In this document: one piece after another, positions 24,797 to 33,898 of the stretch
Layout: every line of letters starts with the position of its first letter
How positions within the stretch are numbered: position 1 is the stretch's first letter
NCBI RefSeq assembly: GCF_045788535.1
Contig: NZ_CP074074.1
Location: 124,001 to 188,000, forward strand
DNA length: 64,000 bases
Reading direction: 5' to 3'
Origin: Allotamlana fucoidanivorans
GTDB taxonomy: Bacteria > Bacteroidota > Bacteroidia > Flavobacteriales > Flavobacteriaceae
Made by a program: the position numbers and the translations under genes
The notes under the pieces: generated by a model
What the model was told of the DNA's origin: nothing
Databases searched by the model: none
Seen by the model: the letters and a program-made list of their open reading frames with translations, nothing else

Positions 24797-26647
24797 TCAC
24801 TCAACAACATCCATTTCAACCTTTAAATTATCAATAATAAACTCTTGCCTTGTTGGTGTGTTTTTTCCCATATAAAAGGCCAACAAATCGTCAATAGACA
24901 TATTATCATCTAGCATAACAGGGTCTAACCGAATATCATCCCCTATAAAATGTTTAAACTCATCGGGTGAAATTTCACCCAATCCCTTAAATCGTGTTAT
25001 TTCTGGTTTTGGCTTTAGTTTTTCAATAGCATTAACACGTTCTTCTTCTGAATAACAATAAATGGTTTCCTTCTTGTTTCTAACTCGAAACAACGGTGTT
25101 TGCAAAATATAAAGATGCCCTTCTTTAATTACCTCTGGAAAAAATTGTAAAAAGAAGGTTATTAATAACAATCTGATATGCATACCATCCACATCGGCAT
25201 CTGTAGCTATCACCACATTATTATAGCGCAAATCTTCTAAAGACTCTTCAATATTTAATGCGGCTTGAAGTAAGTTAAATTCTTCATTTTCATAAACAAT
25301 CTTTTTACTTAACCCATAGCAATTTAGCGGCTTTCCTTTTAAACTAAATACGGCCTGCGTATTTACATCTCTTGATTTGGTAATACTACCTGATGCTGAA
25401 TCACCCTCAGTAATAAACAGGGTTGATTCAAGGTTTCTTTCATTTTTAGTATCGCCAAAATGCACCCTGCAATCTCTTAATTTTTTGTTATGAAGACTCG
25501 CTTTTTTGGCTCTATCTCTAGCCAGTTTTCTAATACCCGAAAGTTCTTTCCGCTCACGTTCAGCTTGAAGAATTTTTCTTTGAATTTTATCAGCGGTATC
25601 AGGATTTTTATGCAAATAATTATCGAGATACGTTTTTATAAAGTCATTCACATAAGTGCGTACCGTTGGGTAATCACCACCCATATCTGTTGAGCCTAAC
25701 TTTGTTTTTGTTTGACTTTCAAAAACAGGTTCCATAACTTTAATAGCAATGGCACTAACGATTGATTTTCTTACATCGGAAGCATCATAAGCTTTACCGT
25801 AATATTCTCGGATTGTTTTTACAATAGCTTCTCTAAATGCATTTAAGTGGGTACCTCCTTGTGTGGTATTCTGCCCATTTACAAAACTGTTGTATTCTTC
25901 ACTATACTGCGTTTTACTATGGGTAAGCGCTACTTCAATATCATCACCTCTTAAGTGAATAATGGGATATAATAAATCAGATTCATTTATTTTTTCTGCC
26001 AATAAATCCTTTAATCCGTTTTCACTAAAATACTTTTCGCCATTAAAAACAATGGTTAACCCTGGATTTAAGTACACATAGTTTTTAAGCATTTTAACCA
26101 CATACTCACTTCGGAATTTGTAATGCTTAAAAATGGTCTCATCTGGCACAAAAGACACTTTAGTACCCTTTCTCCTTGAGGTTTCTTCTAAAAATTCTTG
26201 GTTTGTTAAACTACCTTTCTCAAACTCGGCAGAAGCACTTTTGTTGTCTCGTGTAGATTCCACTCTAAAATAGGCAGACAAGGCATTTACTGCTTTTGTA
26301 CCAACGCCATTTAACCCTACAGATTTCTTAAACGCTTTAGAGTCATATTTTCCTCCTGTATTCATTTTAGAAACCACATCAACCACCTTTCCTAAGGGAA
26401 TACCTCGACCATAATCACGCACAGTCACTTTACTTCCTTGAATGGATATCTCTATAGTTTTTCCTGCACCCATGACAAATTCATCTATGGAGTTATCTAA
26501 AACTTCCTTGAGAAGAATGTAAATACCATCATCTGGTGACGACCCATCTCCCAGTTTTCCAATATACATTCCTGGCCGCATTCTAATATGCTCTTTCCAG
26601 TCTAATGAACGAATATTTTCTTCGGTGTAATTGGATTGTTCAGCCAT
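24797..26647 (-). CDS. parE: DNA topoisomerase IV subunit B
   Basis: This 616-residue ATPase subunit partners ParC. The GHKL ATP-binding region is at the N-terminus (RMRPGMYIG, EVLDNSIDE, VRDYGRGIP, GLNGVGTKAVNAL), then the transducer domain, then the TOPRIM metal-binding segment (FITEGDSASGS, KGKPLNCYG, DADVDGMHI). Length is the short form without the GyrB insert, as for ParE. It is upstream of the small gene and parC by 136 nt on the same strand. The gene starts at ATG 26647 (MAEQSNYTEENI). Confidence 0.96.
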   Translation of the reverse strand: MAEQSNYTEENIRSLDWKEHIRMRPGMYIGKLGDGSSPDDGIYILLKEVLDNSIDEFVMGAGKTIEISIQGSKVTVRDYGRGIPLGKVVDVVSKMNTGGKYDSKAFKKSVGLNGVGTKAVNALSAYFRVESTRDNKSASAEFEKGSLTNQEFLEETSRRKGTKVSFVPDETIFKHYKFRSEYVVKMLKNYVYLNPGLTIVFNGEKYFSENGLKDLLAEKINESDLLYPIIHLRGDDIEVALTHSKTQYSEEYNSFVNGQNTTQGGTHLNAFREAIVKTIREYYGKAYDASDVRKSIVSAIAIKVMEPVFESQTKTKLGSTDMGGDYPTVRTYVNDFIKTYLDNYLHKNPDTADKIQRKILQAERERKELSGIRKLARDRAKKASLHNKKLRDCRVHFGDTKNERNLESTLFITEGDSASGSITKSRDVNTQAVFSLKGKPLNCYGLSKKIVYENEEFNLLQAALNIEESLEDLRYNNVVIATDADVDGMHIRLLLITFFLQFFPEVIKEGHLYILQTPLFRVRNKKETIYCYSEEERVNAIEKLKPKPEITRFKGLGEISPDEFKHFIGDDIRLDPVMLDDNMSIDDLLAFYMGKNTPTRQEFIIDNLKVEMDVVE

Positions 26648-26773
26648 TAAATATGGGGTGTGTTTTTAAGATAGAACGCTAATATAGCATAACCATTTAA
26701 AAAATAAAATACCCGTTAAACAAAGTAATTAACAATAACTTTTGATTTTTGTTGAGAACATACGTAATATCTC

Positions 26774-27670
26774 CTAGCCTTTTTTTAAAGACACTACTAA
26801 TATACCTACAATAACCACCAGTGCTCCAATTAATTGAACCCACGTTAACACTTCTCCTAAAAAAATCACCGCTAAAACAATAGTGGATATTGGGCCAATC
26901 CCAGCTACAATTGCAAAATTTGAAGAACTAATTCTTTTAATGGAAGCTGATATTAAAAACGAAGGAATCACCGTAGCAAATACCGCAATGAGCAATCCTA
27001 AAACATAAACTTGCCACGAAAAACAAAAAAAATCTGTTTGGCTAACCAAACTATAATGAACAAAAACGCAAACACAGGACACCATCATTGCATAAGCTGT
27101 AAATTTTACCACTCCAAACTTAGGTATTAACCAACCACTTCCTACCAAATAAGAAGCATAGGTAATGGCGCTCAACAAAATAAAACCACCGCCAAGTAAA
27201 ACCTGTATCCCCACCTCTCCCACTTCTTCCCAGAACGCTATTACAACACCAAAATAAGTTAATAGTATAGCCATGATCTGTGTTTTACTAATGCGTTGTT
27301 TAAATATCAATTTATTAAAAAATAACACCAAGGTTGGATAGACAAATAAAATAATACGCTCTAAACTAGCTTTGATATAGGTAAGCCCTATAAAATCAAA
27401 ATAGCTTGCTAAGTAATACCCTATAAAACCAAACACAAACAACCAAAAATAGTCCCTCCTTTGTAATCGAATTACAGTGTTTTTGTTTTTATAATAGAGT
27501 GCAATAATCACATAAAATGGAAACGCAAACAGCATTCTAAATAACAATATACTTACGGCATCAGCTCCGTAATTATAAGCGAGTTTAACCATGACGGCTT
27601 TAGATGAAAAAAGCACAACACCTAAAACACCGAGAACAACACCATACCAAAATCCTGTCTTTGTTTGCAT
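26774..27670 (-). CDS. EamA/DMT-family transporter
   Basis: A 298-residue inner-membrane protein with about ten hydrophobic helices and the two-repeat EamA layout of the drug/metabolite transporter superfamily (SSKAVMVKLAY in the first helix; the second repeat opens near YASYLVGSGWL). Conserved FLGEVLTWVQLIGALVVIVGI closes the protein. Substrates of this family range from amino acids to metabolites and cannot be told from sequence. Single gene between parE and ychF. Confidence 0.88.
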   Translation of the reverse strand: MQTKTGFWYGVVLGVLGVVLFSSKAVMVKLAYNYGADAVSILLFRMLFAFPFYVIIALYYKNKNTVIRLQRRDYFWLFVFGFIGYYLASYFDFIGLTYIKASLERIILFVYPTLVLFFNKLIFKQRISKTQIMAILLTYFGVVIAFWEEVGEVGIQVLLGGGFILLSAITYASYLVGSGWLIPKFGVVKFTAYAMMVSCVCVFVHYSLVSQTDFFCFSWQVYVLGLLIAVFATVIPSFLISASIKRISSSNFAIVAGIGPISTIVLAVIFLGEVLTWVQLIGALVVIVGILVVSLKKG

Positions 27671-27773
27671 GCTACGAAGGTAGTATGCTTCAAATCTCTA
27701 AATGTATAACACAAATATAATTTACAACGTTCAAGCACGCTAAAACTGAATCAAGAAACACACAGACACAAAA

Positions 27774-27797
27774 AAAGCACCTCATTTGAGATGCTTT
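27774..27797 (-). terminator. terminator after ychF
   Basis: AAAGCA (27774-27779) / TGCTTT (27792-27797) with inner CTC/GAG pairs and a C-A mismatch. It is preceded on the plus strand by AAAAA, giving a T run on the minus strand downstream of the ychF stop. Moderate strength. Confidence 0.6.
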
Positions 27798-27818
27798 ATA
27801 AATTTAAAACAGTGACCG

Positions 27819-28913
27819 TTATACATTAAAAAGAAAATGCATCACATCTCCATCTTTAACTATATAATTTTTACCTTCAACACGCATTTTTCCGGCTTCC
27901 TTTACCTTAGATTCACTACCATACTGCACATAATCATCATATGCAATAACTTCGGCTCGAATAAATCCTTTTTCAAAATCGGTATGGATAACACCTGCCG
28001 CTTGAGGTGCCGTAGCTCCAATACCAACAGTCCATGCTCTGACCTCTTTTACACCTGCCGTAAAATACGTTTGTTGATTTAAAAGCTTATAAGCCCCCCT
28101 AATTAATTTAGCAGAACCAGCCTCATCTAAACCTATATCTTGAAGAAACATTTGACGTTCTTCATAATCATCTAACTCATTAATATCTGCTTCTGTTCCA
28201 ACAGCCAACACCAAAACTTCAGCATTTTCATCTTTTACAGCTTCTTTTACCTGTTCAACATAAGCATTTCCTGAAACTGCCGATCCTTCATCAACATTAC
28301 AAACATACATGACAGGCTTATCTGTTATAAACTGTGATGGTTTTACAAAATCATTATAATCATCTTCACTAAACTCTAAGGCTCTGACCGATTTTCCAGC
28401 TTCAAGTCCTTCTTTAATCTTTAGCAAAACTTCTTGTTCTTTTTGAGCTTCTTTGTTTCCTGTTTTTGCAGCTCTTTTAACCTTGTCTAGTTTTTTTTCA
28501 GCCGTTTCTAAATCTTTCAGTTGAAGCTCCATATCAATGGTTTCCTTATCTCTAATAGGATTGATATTTCCTTCAACATGTACAATATTATCGTTATCAA
28601 AACAACGTAAAACATGCAAAATAGCATCCGTTTCTCTAATATTGGCCAAAAATTGGTTACCAAGACCTTCTCCTTTGCTAGCCCCTTTTACAAGTCCCGC
28701 AATATCAACAATTTCAACCGTCGCTGGCAAAACACGCTCTGGGTTAACTAAGGATTCTAACTTGGCCAGTCTAGGATCTGGTACATTTACCACACCAATA
28801 TTAGGTTCTATGGTACAAAATGGAAAATTTGCACTTTGTGCTTTAGCGTTTGATAAACAATTAAATAGTGTTGATTTCCCTACATTTGGTAATCCGACGA
28901 TGCCTGCTTTCAT
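27819..28913 (-). CDS. ychF: Obg-family ATPase YchF
   Basis: A 364-residue P-loop protein of the Obg family that uses ATP rather than GTP and binds ribosomes, with links to redox and stress responses in other bacteria. P-loop GLPNVGKST near residue 7, the switch region and VDIAGLVKGASKGEGLGNQFL near 67, and the C-terminal TGS domain (FFTAGVKEVRAWTV, GVIHTDFEKGFIRAEVI, GKMRVEGKNYIVKDGDVMHFLFNV). I start at ATG 28913 (MKAGIVGLPNVG), because the 30 extra residues of the longer reading do not fit the family and overlap the divergent promoter region. Confidence 0.95.
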   Translation of the reverse strand: MKAGIVGLPNVGKSTLFNCLSNAKAQSANFPFCTIEPNIGVVNVPDPRLAKLESLVNPERVLPATVEIVDIAGLVKGASKGEGLGNQFLANIRETDAILHVLRCFDNDNIVHVEGNINPIRDKETIDMELQLKDLETAEKKLDKVKRAAKTGNKEAQKEQEVLLKIKEGLEAGKSVRALEFSEDDYNDFVKPSQFITDKPVMYVCNVDEGSAVSGNAYVEQVKEAVKDENAEVLVLAVGTEADINELDDYEERQMFLQDIGLDEAGSAKLIRGAYKLLNQQTYFTAGVKEVRAWTVGIGATAPQAAGVIHTDFEKGFIRAEVIAYDDYVQYGSESKVKEAGKMRVEGKNYIVKDGDVMHFLFNV

Positions 28914-29043
28914 TAAAATTTTATTTATTAATTCCCGCCAAAACGAAAATCTATATTTTGCGAGTGCAAATGTAGGCATTTCCTTGATTATTTTTTGTAA
29001 CATTTTGTTGCTTTAATCGTTGATTGATTATAAATCATCTTCT

Positions 29044-30522
29044 ATGAAAAAGATTTACTTTTTCCTTATCGCTATAACATGGCACTTTAGTTGTTTTTCG
29101 CAACATATTACAGCTCAGCTTATAGATAAAAACAACGGCCGCTCTATTCCATATGCCTCAATAAAAACAGGAGTTTACAAGGGAGTCATTTCTAACGAAG
29201 AAGGGTATTTCACTATTTATTCGGAAAACAACAATATAAAATCGGTCACGATTTCATGCTTAGGATACCTAAATAAAACAATTTCCATTGACGACATAAT
29301 CGCTTTTAATTACATTATAAAACTTGAAGAAGCCGTACATAAACTCAATGCGGTATACCTAAGCAACAAACCACCAAACGCCGACTCTATTATTGCTAAG
29401 GTAAAAGCGCATACACCTATAAATTACAAATCTGAATTAAACCACTATGCCATTTTCAGAAGAACTACAGACTACATTGATTTTAAAAGTTTAGAATTTG
29501 AAATTGAAAAAGCGTCACATATTAAAAAACATCAGCTAGAAGCCGCAAACAAAAGTTTAAATGCGCTATCAAACAAAATAAAAAATAGTGACATCAAAGA
29601 ATTTGCCGACTTAAAAGGTGAGCTTTATGTTTTAGATAAAGACAGTTCAAAACTCGAGGTAGAAAAAGCGACTAAGCTATTAGATCACAAAAACGACTTT
29701 TCTATGGAAGAGGTTCAAGACAAAGCCCAAAACTTAGTTTTAGAATACCTTGACACTACTAAAACCTATAAATTAAAAACTGGACTTTTCAAAATAGAAG
29801 ACTCACTCGCCTTAAACAAGGGTGATTTTAAAGACGAACATAACAAAAACGAATATAAAACAGCGAGCTTAAACAAAAAGCTACGATCATTTTTAAAGCG
29901 CGCCCAATATTATGATAATTCATTTTTATTTAAACTATTAGATTTTGAGTATTACAATTTTAAATACCAAAACATGACCTATGACAATAATGAACTTACC
30001 TACATTATTCATTTTACGCCTAAAAAAAGTAAAGCCAAGTACACTGGCAAAATTTATGTAAATCAAAACACCTACGCCATCACCAGACTAGACTATGCGT
30101 TTTATAAAAACAGACATGGTGACAAATTAAACTTAAAGTTCCTACTAGGTATAAAATTTAATGAAAATATGAGTGAAGGCACTCTACTTTTTAAAAAAGA
30201 CAGCAATAATATGTATCACCCCAAATATTTAAAACGTACGAATGGAAGTTACTTTTACGTGAATCGTGATGTTAAATTCATAGAAAACACCCATGCCAAA
30301 AAGAAAGTAAACTTTTCTTTTAAACTTGAAGGTGATGCCCGAAATAAGGAAGAGCTATTATTCATTTCGAGTAATGAATTGACCTTAGATGATTTTAATT
30401 CTATAAAACAAGACTCCATTGTAACTTTTTCTGTTTTAAGCACATTTGACAAAACGCTATGGGAGAAAGAAGAAACCTTAGAACCTTCAACTGAAATGAA
30501 AACATTTTCAACCACAGATTAA
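29044..30522 (+). CDS. exported protein with carboxypeptidase-like regulatory domain
   Basis: A 492-residue exported protein with a Sec signal (MKKIYFFLIAITWHFSCFS) and a CarboxypepD regulatory-like domain at about residues 20-95 (TAQLIDKNNGRSIPYASI, NEEGYFTIYSEN, VTISCLGYLNK). The remainder (Lys-rich linker, DFEYYNFKYQNMTY, TGKIYVNQNTYAITRLDY, DGKLNLKF-like strands) resembles the C-terminal part of the protein at 20546. I chose ATG 29044 because the longer reading adds eight residues before the signal peptide. Divergent from ychF. Function unknown; outer-membrane or periplasmic location is inferred. Confidence 0.75.
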   Translation: MKKIYFFLIAITWHFSCFSQHITAQLIDKNNGRSIPYASIKTGVYKGVISNEEGYFTIYSENNNIKSVTISCLGYLNKTISIDDIIAFNYIIKLEEAVHKLNAVYLSNKPPNADSIIAKVKAHTPINYKSELNHYAIFRRTTDYIDFKSLEFEIEKASHIKKHQLEAANKSLNALSNKIKNSDIKEFADLKGELYVLDKDSSKLEVEKATKLLDHKNDFSMEEVQDKAQNLVLEYLDTTKTYKLKTGLFKIEDSLALNKGDFKDEHNKNEYKTASLNKKLRSFLKRAQYYDNSFLFKLLDFEYYNFKYQNMTYDNNELTYIIHFTPKKSKAKYTGKIYVNQNTYAITRLDYAFYKNRHGDKLNLKFLLGIKFNENMSEGTLLFKKDSNNMYHPKYLKRTNGSYFYVNRDVKFIENTHAKKKVNFSFKLEGDARNKEELLFISSNELTLDDFNSIKQDSIVTFSVLSTFDKTLWEKEETLEPSTEMKTFSTTD

Positions 30523-30539
30523 GCTTTTTTATAAAGAAC

Positions 30540-31145
30540 TCAATCATTTACAAAGATGAATAAATTTCCTTTTTTAAAATGAATTTCAACTAAATTGCTT
30601 ATCGCCTTATTTCTGGTACCTATTCTTTGACCGAAAATTAAAGTTTCGTTTTTAAGTGGATATTGCAATCCTGTTGTTTTAACACCTTTAGCTTCATGCA
30701 TAGGCACCAATGATATGGTTTTCCCTTTGCTCATCTCTATTTTAGTATACGGTGTTGCCAAAAAATAATACCCATGATTATCAAAAAAGACAAGATCTAA
30801 TTTATTTCTCCAATGAACAGCCGTATGCAAGTTTCCTAAAAAGTGATCTTGTTCCTTACCACTTGCCCCAAACACATCAATACAATTATACCCCTTATTA
30901 AACAAAATATCCAGAATCTTATCAAAATCGGTATAGTCTTGATCTGGGGTATGAATAATTTCAATATTCTCAGGGCTTTCTTTTAGCGAGTCTAAATCAC
31001 CATTAATAAAGTCTGGCGTTATATCATGCTTCTTCAATGTCCAATACGCACCATCTGTTGCACAAACCAAATCATAACCATCTACAGCAGGAAAAGCATG
31101 GGGAACTTCTCCGTTTAATAGCAACAAAACTTTTTTTGATTTCAT
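30540..31145 (-). CDS. thiN: thiamine pyrophosphokinase
   Basis: A 201-residue enzyme that transfers pyrophosphate from ATP to thiamine, making the cofactor ThDP. Signatures are LLLNGE, CATDGAYW, PDFINGDLDSL (near residue 50, catalytic Asp cluster), HTPDQDYTDFDKIL, and VFGASGKEQDHFLGNL. The C-terminal beta domain includes GKTISLVPM and GTRNKAI. Family length is 200-230. I see no thiamine riboswitch. It is a single gene between the exported protein and the ferredoxin. Confidence 0.9.
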   Translation of the reverse strand: MKSKKVLLLLNGEVPHAFPAVDGYDLVCATDGAYWTLKKHDITPDFINGDLDSLKESPENIEIIHTPDQDYTDFDKILDILFNKGYNCIDVFGASGKEQDHFLGNLHTAVHWRNKLDLVFFDNHGYYFLATPYTKIEMSKGKTISLVPMHEAKGVKTTGLQYPLKNETLIFGQRIGTRNKAISNLVEIHFKKGNLFIFVND

Positions 31146-31175
31146 AATTCAAAAATAAACAATAAGGGAATAAAA

Positions 31176-31202
31176 AAATCCTGAGTTTTTAACTCAGGAT
31201 TT
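31176..31202 (-). terminator. terminator after the ferredoxin gene
   Basis: A 12-bp perfect stem AAATCCTGAGTT (31176-31187) / AACTCAGGATTT (31191-31202), 3-nt loop, with T runs on both sides. It lies 28 nt after the ferredoxin stop and could also stop transcription from the plus side. Confidence 0.88.
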
Positions 31203-31229
31203 CAATTTTATAATCAATCAACAACTTTT

Positions 31230-31583
31230 TTATTCATCAGGATGCATAAAACGTTGTTTTGCTAGTAACTCCTCTTCTGTTTCAACATGATCTTCATCGG
31301 GTACACAACAGTCTACAGGACAAACAGCAGCACATTGTGGCTCATCATGAAACCCTTTACACTCAGTACATTTATCTGGCACAATATAGTATAGCTCATC
31401 ACTAATAGGTTCTTGAGCTTCATCGGCATCTACCTCTGTACCGTTTGTTAAAACTACCGTACCTTCTAAACTAGTCCCATCTTTGTAGCGCCAATCGTCC
31501 GCCCCTTCATATATTGCCGTATTTGGGCATTCGGGTTCACATGCACCACAATTTATACATTCGTCTGTTATAATAATTGCCAT
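31230..31583 (-). CDS. two-[4Fe-4S] ferredoxin
   Basis: A 117-residue soluble electron carrier. The first cluster motif CINCGACEPECP is at residues 9-20; the second, CTECKGFHDEPQCAAVCP, is at about 72-89, with a few residues inserted between its Cys pairs. An acidic insert lies between (TEVDADEAQEPIS) and an acidic tail follows (DEDHVETEEEL). It is divergent, by 68 nt, from the LuxC-type acyl-CoA reductase. A ferredoxin next to this reductase and serC recurs in flavobacterial genomes as I recall; a direct electron link between them is not shown. Confidence 0.92.
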   Translation of the reverse strand: MAIIITDECINCGACEPECPNTAIYEGADDWRYKDGTSLEGTVVLTNGTEVDADEAQEPISDELYYIVPDKCTECKGFHDEPQCAAVCPVDCCVPDEDHVETEEELLAKQRFMHPDE

Positions 31584-31651
31584 AGCGTTTTTTTCTTTCT
31601 AAATTTGCAGTTGCAAAAATAAAGCCAAAACCGTTCATAACCAAATTCAGA

Positions 31652-32710
31652 ATGCAATTACAAGACAGAATTGATGCTTTTGTAAAATTAGGAGATTTTT
31701 TAAGGCAATTTTCTAATGAAGATATACAAAAAGACCATAATATTGAACACAACAACATATTCTTTGACGGCTTTAAGCATCAACTTAAATTAGCAAAAGA
31801 ACATAATGGGTGGTTTACCCCAGAAAATATAAGGTTTTCTATAAAATCATGGAGTGATGCCTTAACCCTAAAAAACCTAACTACTTGGTTAAAGCCTTAT
31901 AACATAAATCAATTAAATCCAAGGACGGTGGCCATTATTATGGCTGGAAATATTCCTTTAGTAGGCTTTCATGATTTTTTGTCTGTGCTCATTACAGGAC
32001 ATAGTGTCTTAGTAAAACAATCCTCAAATGACAAGCAGTTACTCCCATTTTTAGCCAAATATTTAGAGTATGTTGAACCACAATTTAAAGGACATATTGT
32101 TTTTACAGAAGAAAAAGTAGAACATTTTGATGCCGTTATTGCCACTGGCAGTAACAACACCGCGCGCTATTTTGAATATTATTTTAAAAACAAACCCGCT
32201 ATAATAAGAAACAACAGAAACTCGGTTGCTATTTTAACTGGAAATGAAACTGAAAACGACTTAAAAAACCTATCAGAAGATATTTTTAGATATTATGGTT
32301 TGGGTTGCAGAAACGTTTCAAAACTTTTTGTCCCACATGGGTATGATTTTCAGGCGTTTTTTGAAGCTATTTATCATTGGCATCCAATTATGGACAGCGC
32401 CAAATATGCTAACAATTACGATTACAATAAAGCCGTGTATTTAATGAGTGAATTTGATATGCTTGAAAACGGTTTTTTTATGATAAAGGAAGATAAAAGT
32501 TTTGCCTCTCCCATTGCCACACTTTTTTATGAAACATACCATGATATTTCTCAGTTAAAAGAAGAAATTTCAGCAAAAAAAGATCAAATTCAATGCATTG
32601 TGGCTAACGGATTTTCTGAAAACGAAGTACCCTTTGGAGCCACTCAAAAACCCAAACTTTGGGATTATGCGGATGATGTAGATTCCGTTGAATTTTTATT
32701 AGCAATTTGA
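31652..32710 (+). CDS. acyl-CoA reductase (LuxC-like)
   Basis: A 352-residue protein of the LuxC/acyl-CoA reductase family, which reduces fatty acyl groups to aldehydes in luminescent bacteria. Motifs: MAGNIPLVGFHDFLSVLITG (near residue 95), the VIATGSNNTARYFEYYF segment, NRNSVAILTGNET, and GLGCRNVSKLFVPHGYDF (near residue 218, holding the likely active Cys). There is no luxAB or luxD nearby, so luminescence is not implied. It is upstream of serC by 76 nt on the same strand and divergent from the ferredoxin. The substrate in this organism is unknown. Confidence 0.85.
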   Translation: MQLQDRIDAFVKLGDFLRQFSNEDIQKDHNIEHNNIFFDGFKHQLKLAKEHNGWFTPENIRFSIKSWSDALTLKNLTTWLKPYNINQLNPRTVAIIMAGNIPLVGFHDFLSVLITGHSVLVKQSSNDKQLLPFLAKYLEYVEPQFKGHIVFTEEKVEHFDAVIATGSNNTARYFEYYFKNKPAIIRNNRNSVAILTGNETENDLKNLSEDIFRYYGLGCRNVSKLFVPHGYDFQAFFEAIYHWHPIMDSAKYANNYDYNKAVYLMSEFDMLENGFFMIKEDKSFASPIATLFYETYHDISQLKEEISAKKDQIQCIVANGFSENEVPFGATQKPKLWDYADDVDSVEFLLAI

Positions 32711-32786
32711 CGAAAAAATTATGGAATTTTTAGTATAATTTCTTGAATTAATTAGGAACTTTGCATCCTAATTTTTATTAAAAAAA

Positions 32787-33851
32787 ATGAAAAAACACAA
32801 CTTCAGCGCAGGACCAAGTATTTTACCACCAGAAGTTTTATTGAAAGCTTCACAAGCCATTGTTGATTATAATAATTCAGGGTTATCCATTATAGAAATA
32901 TCTCACAGAAGCAAAGATTTTGTTGATGTTATGGAAAACGCCAGAGCCCTAGCTTTAGAGCTTTTAGGACTGGAAGGAAAAGGTTATAAAGCTTTGTTTC
33001 TGCAAGGAGGCGCTAGCACCCAATTCTTAATGGTAGCCATGAATCTTTTAGAAAAAAGAGCAGGGTACCTAAACACTGGCGCATGGAGTACTAAAGCTAT
33101 TAAAGAAGCTAAAAAATTAGATGACATTTATGAAGTGGCTTCTTCGGCTGATGCCAACTTCAATTATATTCCAAAAGGATTTGACGTACCTTCAGATTAT
33201 GATTACCTGCACTGTACTTCAAACAACACCATTTTTGGAACACAATTAAAACAAATTCCTCAAGTAGACATTCCTTTGGTTTGCGATATGAGTAGTGATA
33301 TTTATTCACGAAACATTGATTATAGTAAATTTGATTTAATCTACGCCGGAGCTCAAAAAAACATGGGACCAGCAGGAACGACTTTAGTGATAGTAAAAGA
33401 AGATATTTTAGGAAAAGTGTCAAGAGATATTCCTTCTATTATGGATTACAAACTACACATTAAAAGTGGCAGTATGCTAAACACTCCTCCTGTATTTGCT
33501 GTGTATACTTCTATGCTTACTTTAGAGTGGTTGAAAGCAAAAGGAGGCGTAGCAGCAATAGAAAAAGAAAACGAAAAGAAAGCTAGTTTAATGTATTCTG
33601 AAATTGACTTAAATCCATTATTTAAAGGGTTTGCTGCCAAAGAAGATCGTTCAATGATGAATGCTACATTCAACCTTACTAATGACAATTTAAAAGAAAC
33701 ATTTGAAACCATGTTGGTTGAAGCAGGAATTAGTGGTGTAAACGGTCATAGAAGTGTTGGTGGATACAGAGCTTCAATGTACAACGCCTTACCTTTAGAA
33801 AGCGTAAAAGCGTTAGTAGAAGTTATGAGCGAATTAGAAAGTAAAGCTTAA
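32787..33851 (+). CDS. serC: phosphoserine aminotransferase
   Basis: A 354-residue fold-type I PLP enzyme that converts 3-phosphohydroxypyruvate plus glutamate to phosphoserine. Motifs: FSAGPSILP at the N-terminus, ISHRSKDF, FLQGGASTQF (about 72-81), the PLP lysine in AGAQKNMGPAG (near 192), and HRSVGGYRASMYNA at the C-terminus. Length is standard. It is followed by serA after about 45 nt, forming a serine-synthesis unit; serine also feeds TrpB and cysteine synthase in this window. Confidence 0.97.
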   Translation: MKKHNFSAGPSILPPEVLLKASQAIVDYNNSGLSIIEISHRSKDFVDVMENARALALELLGLEGKGYKALFLQGGASTQFLMVAMNLLEKRAGYLNTGAWSTKAIKEAKKLDDIYEVASSADANFNYIPKGFDVPSDYDYLHCTSNNTIFGTQLKQIPQVDIPLVCDMSSDIYSRNIDYSKFDLIYAGAQKNMGPAGTTLVIVKEDILGKVSRDIPSIMDYKLHIKSGSMLNTPPVFAVYTSMLTLEWLKAKGGVAAIEKENEKKASLMYSEIDLNPLFKGFAAKEDRSMMNATFNLTNDNLKETFETMLVEAGISGVNGHRSVGGYRASMYNALPLESVKALVEVMSELESKA

Positions 33852-33898
33852 TTAATCTCAATAATATTTTCGCTTGTGCGGAAATGAAAAACAAAACA

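Noticed and set aside
28914..29003. Thirty-residue N-terminal extension of YchF
   Set aside because: The conserved protein begins MKAGIVGLPNVG at 28913; the extension overlaps the divergent upstream region and lacks any family support.
32701..32786. Standard promoter before serC
   Set aside because: GAACTTTG near 32756 is a one-base mismatch to the -7 motif and has no -33 element at the right distance, so I did not call it.
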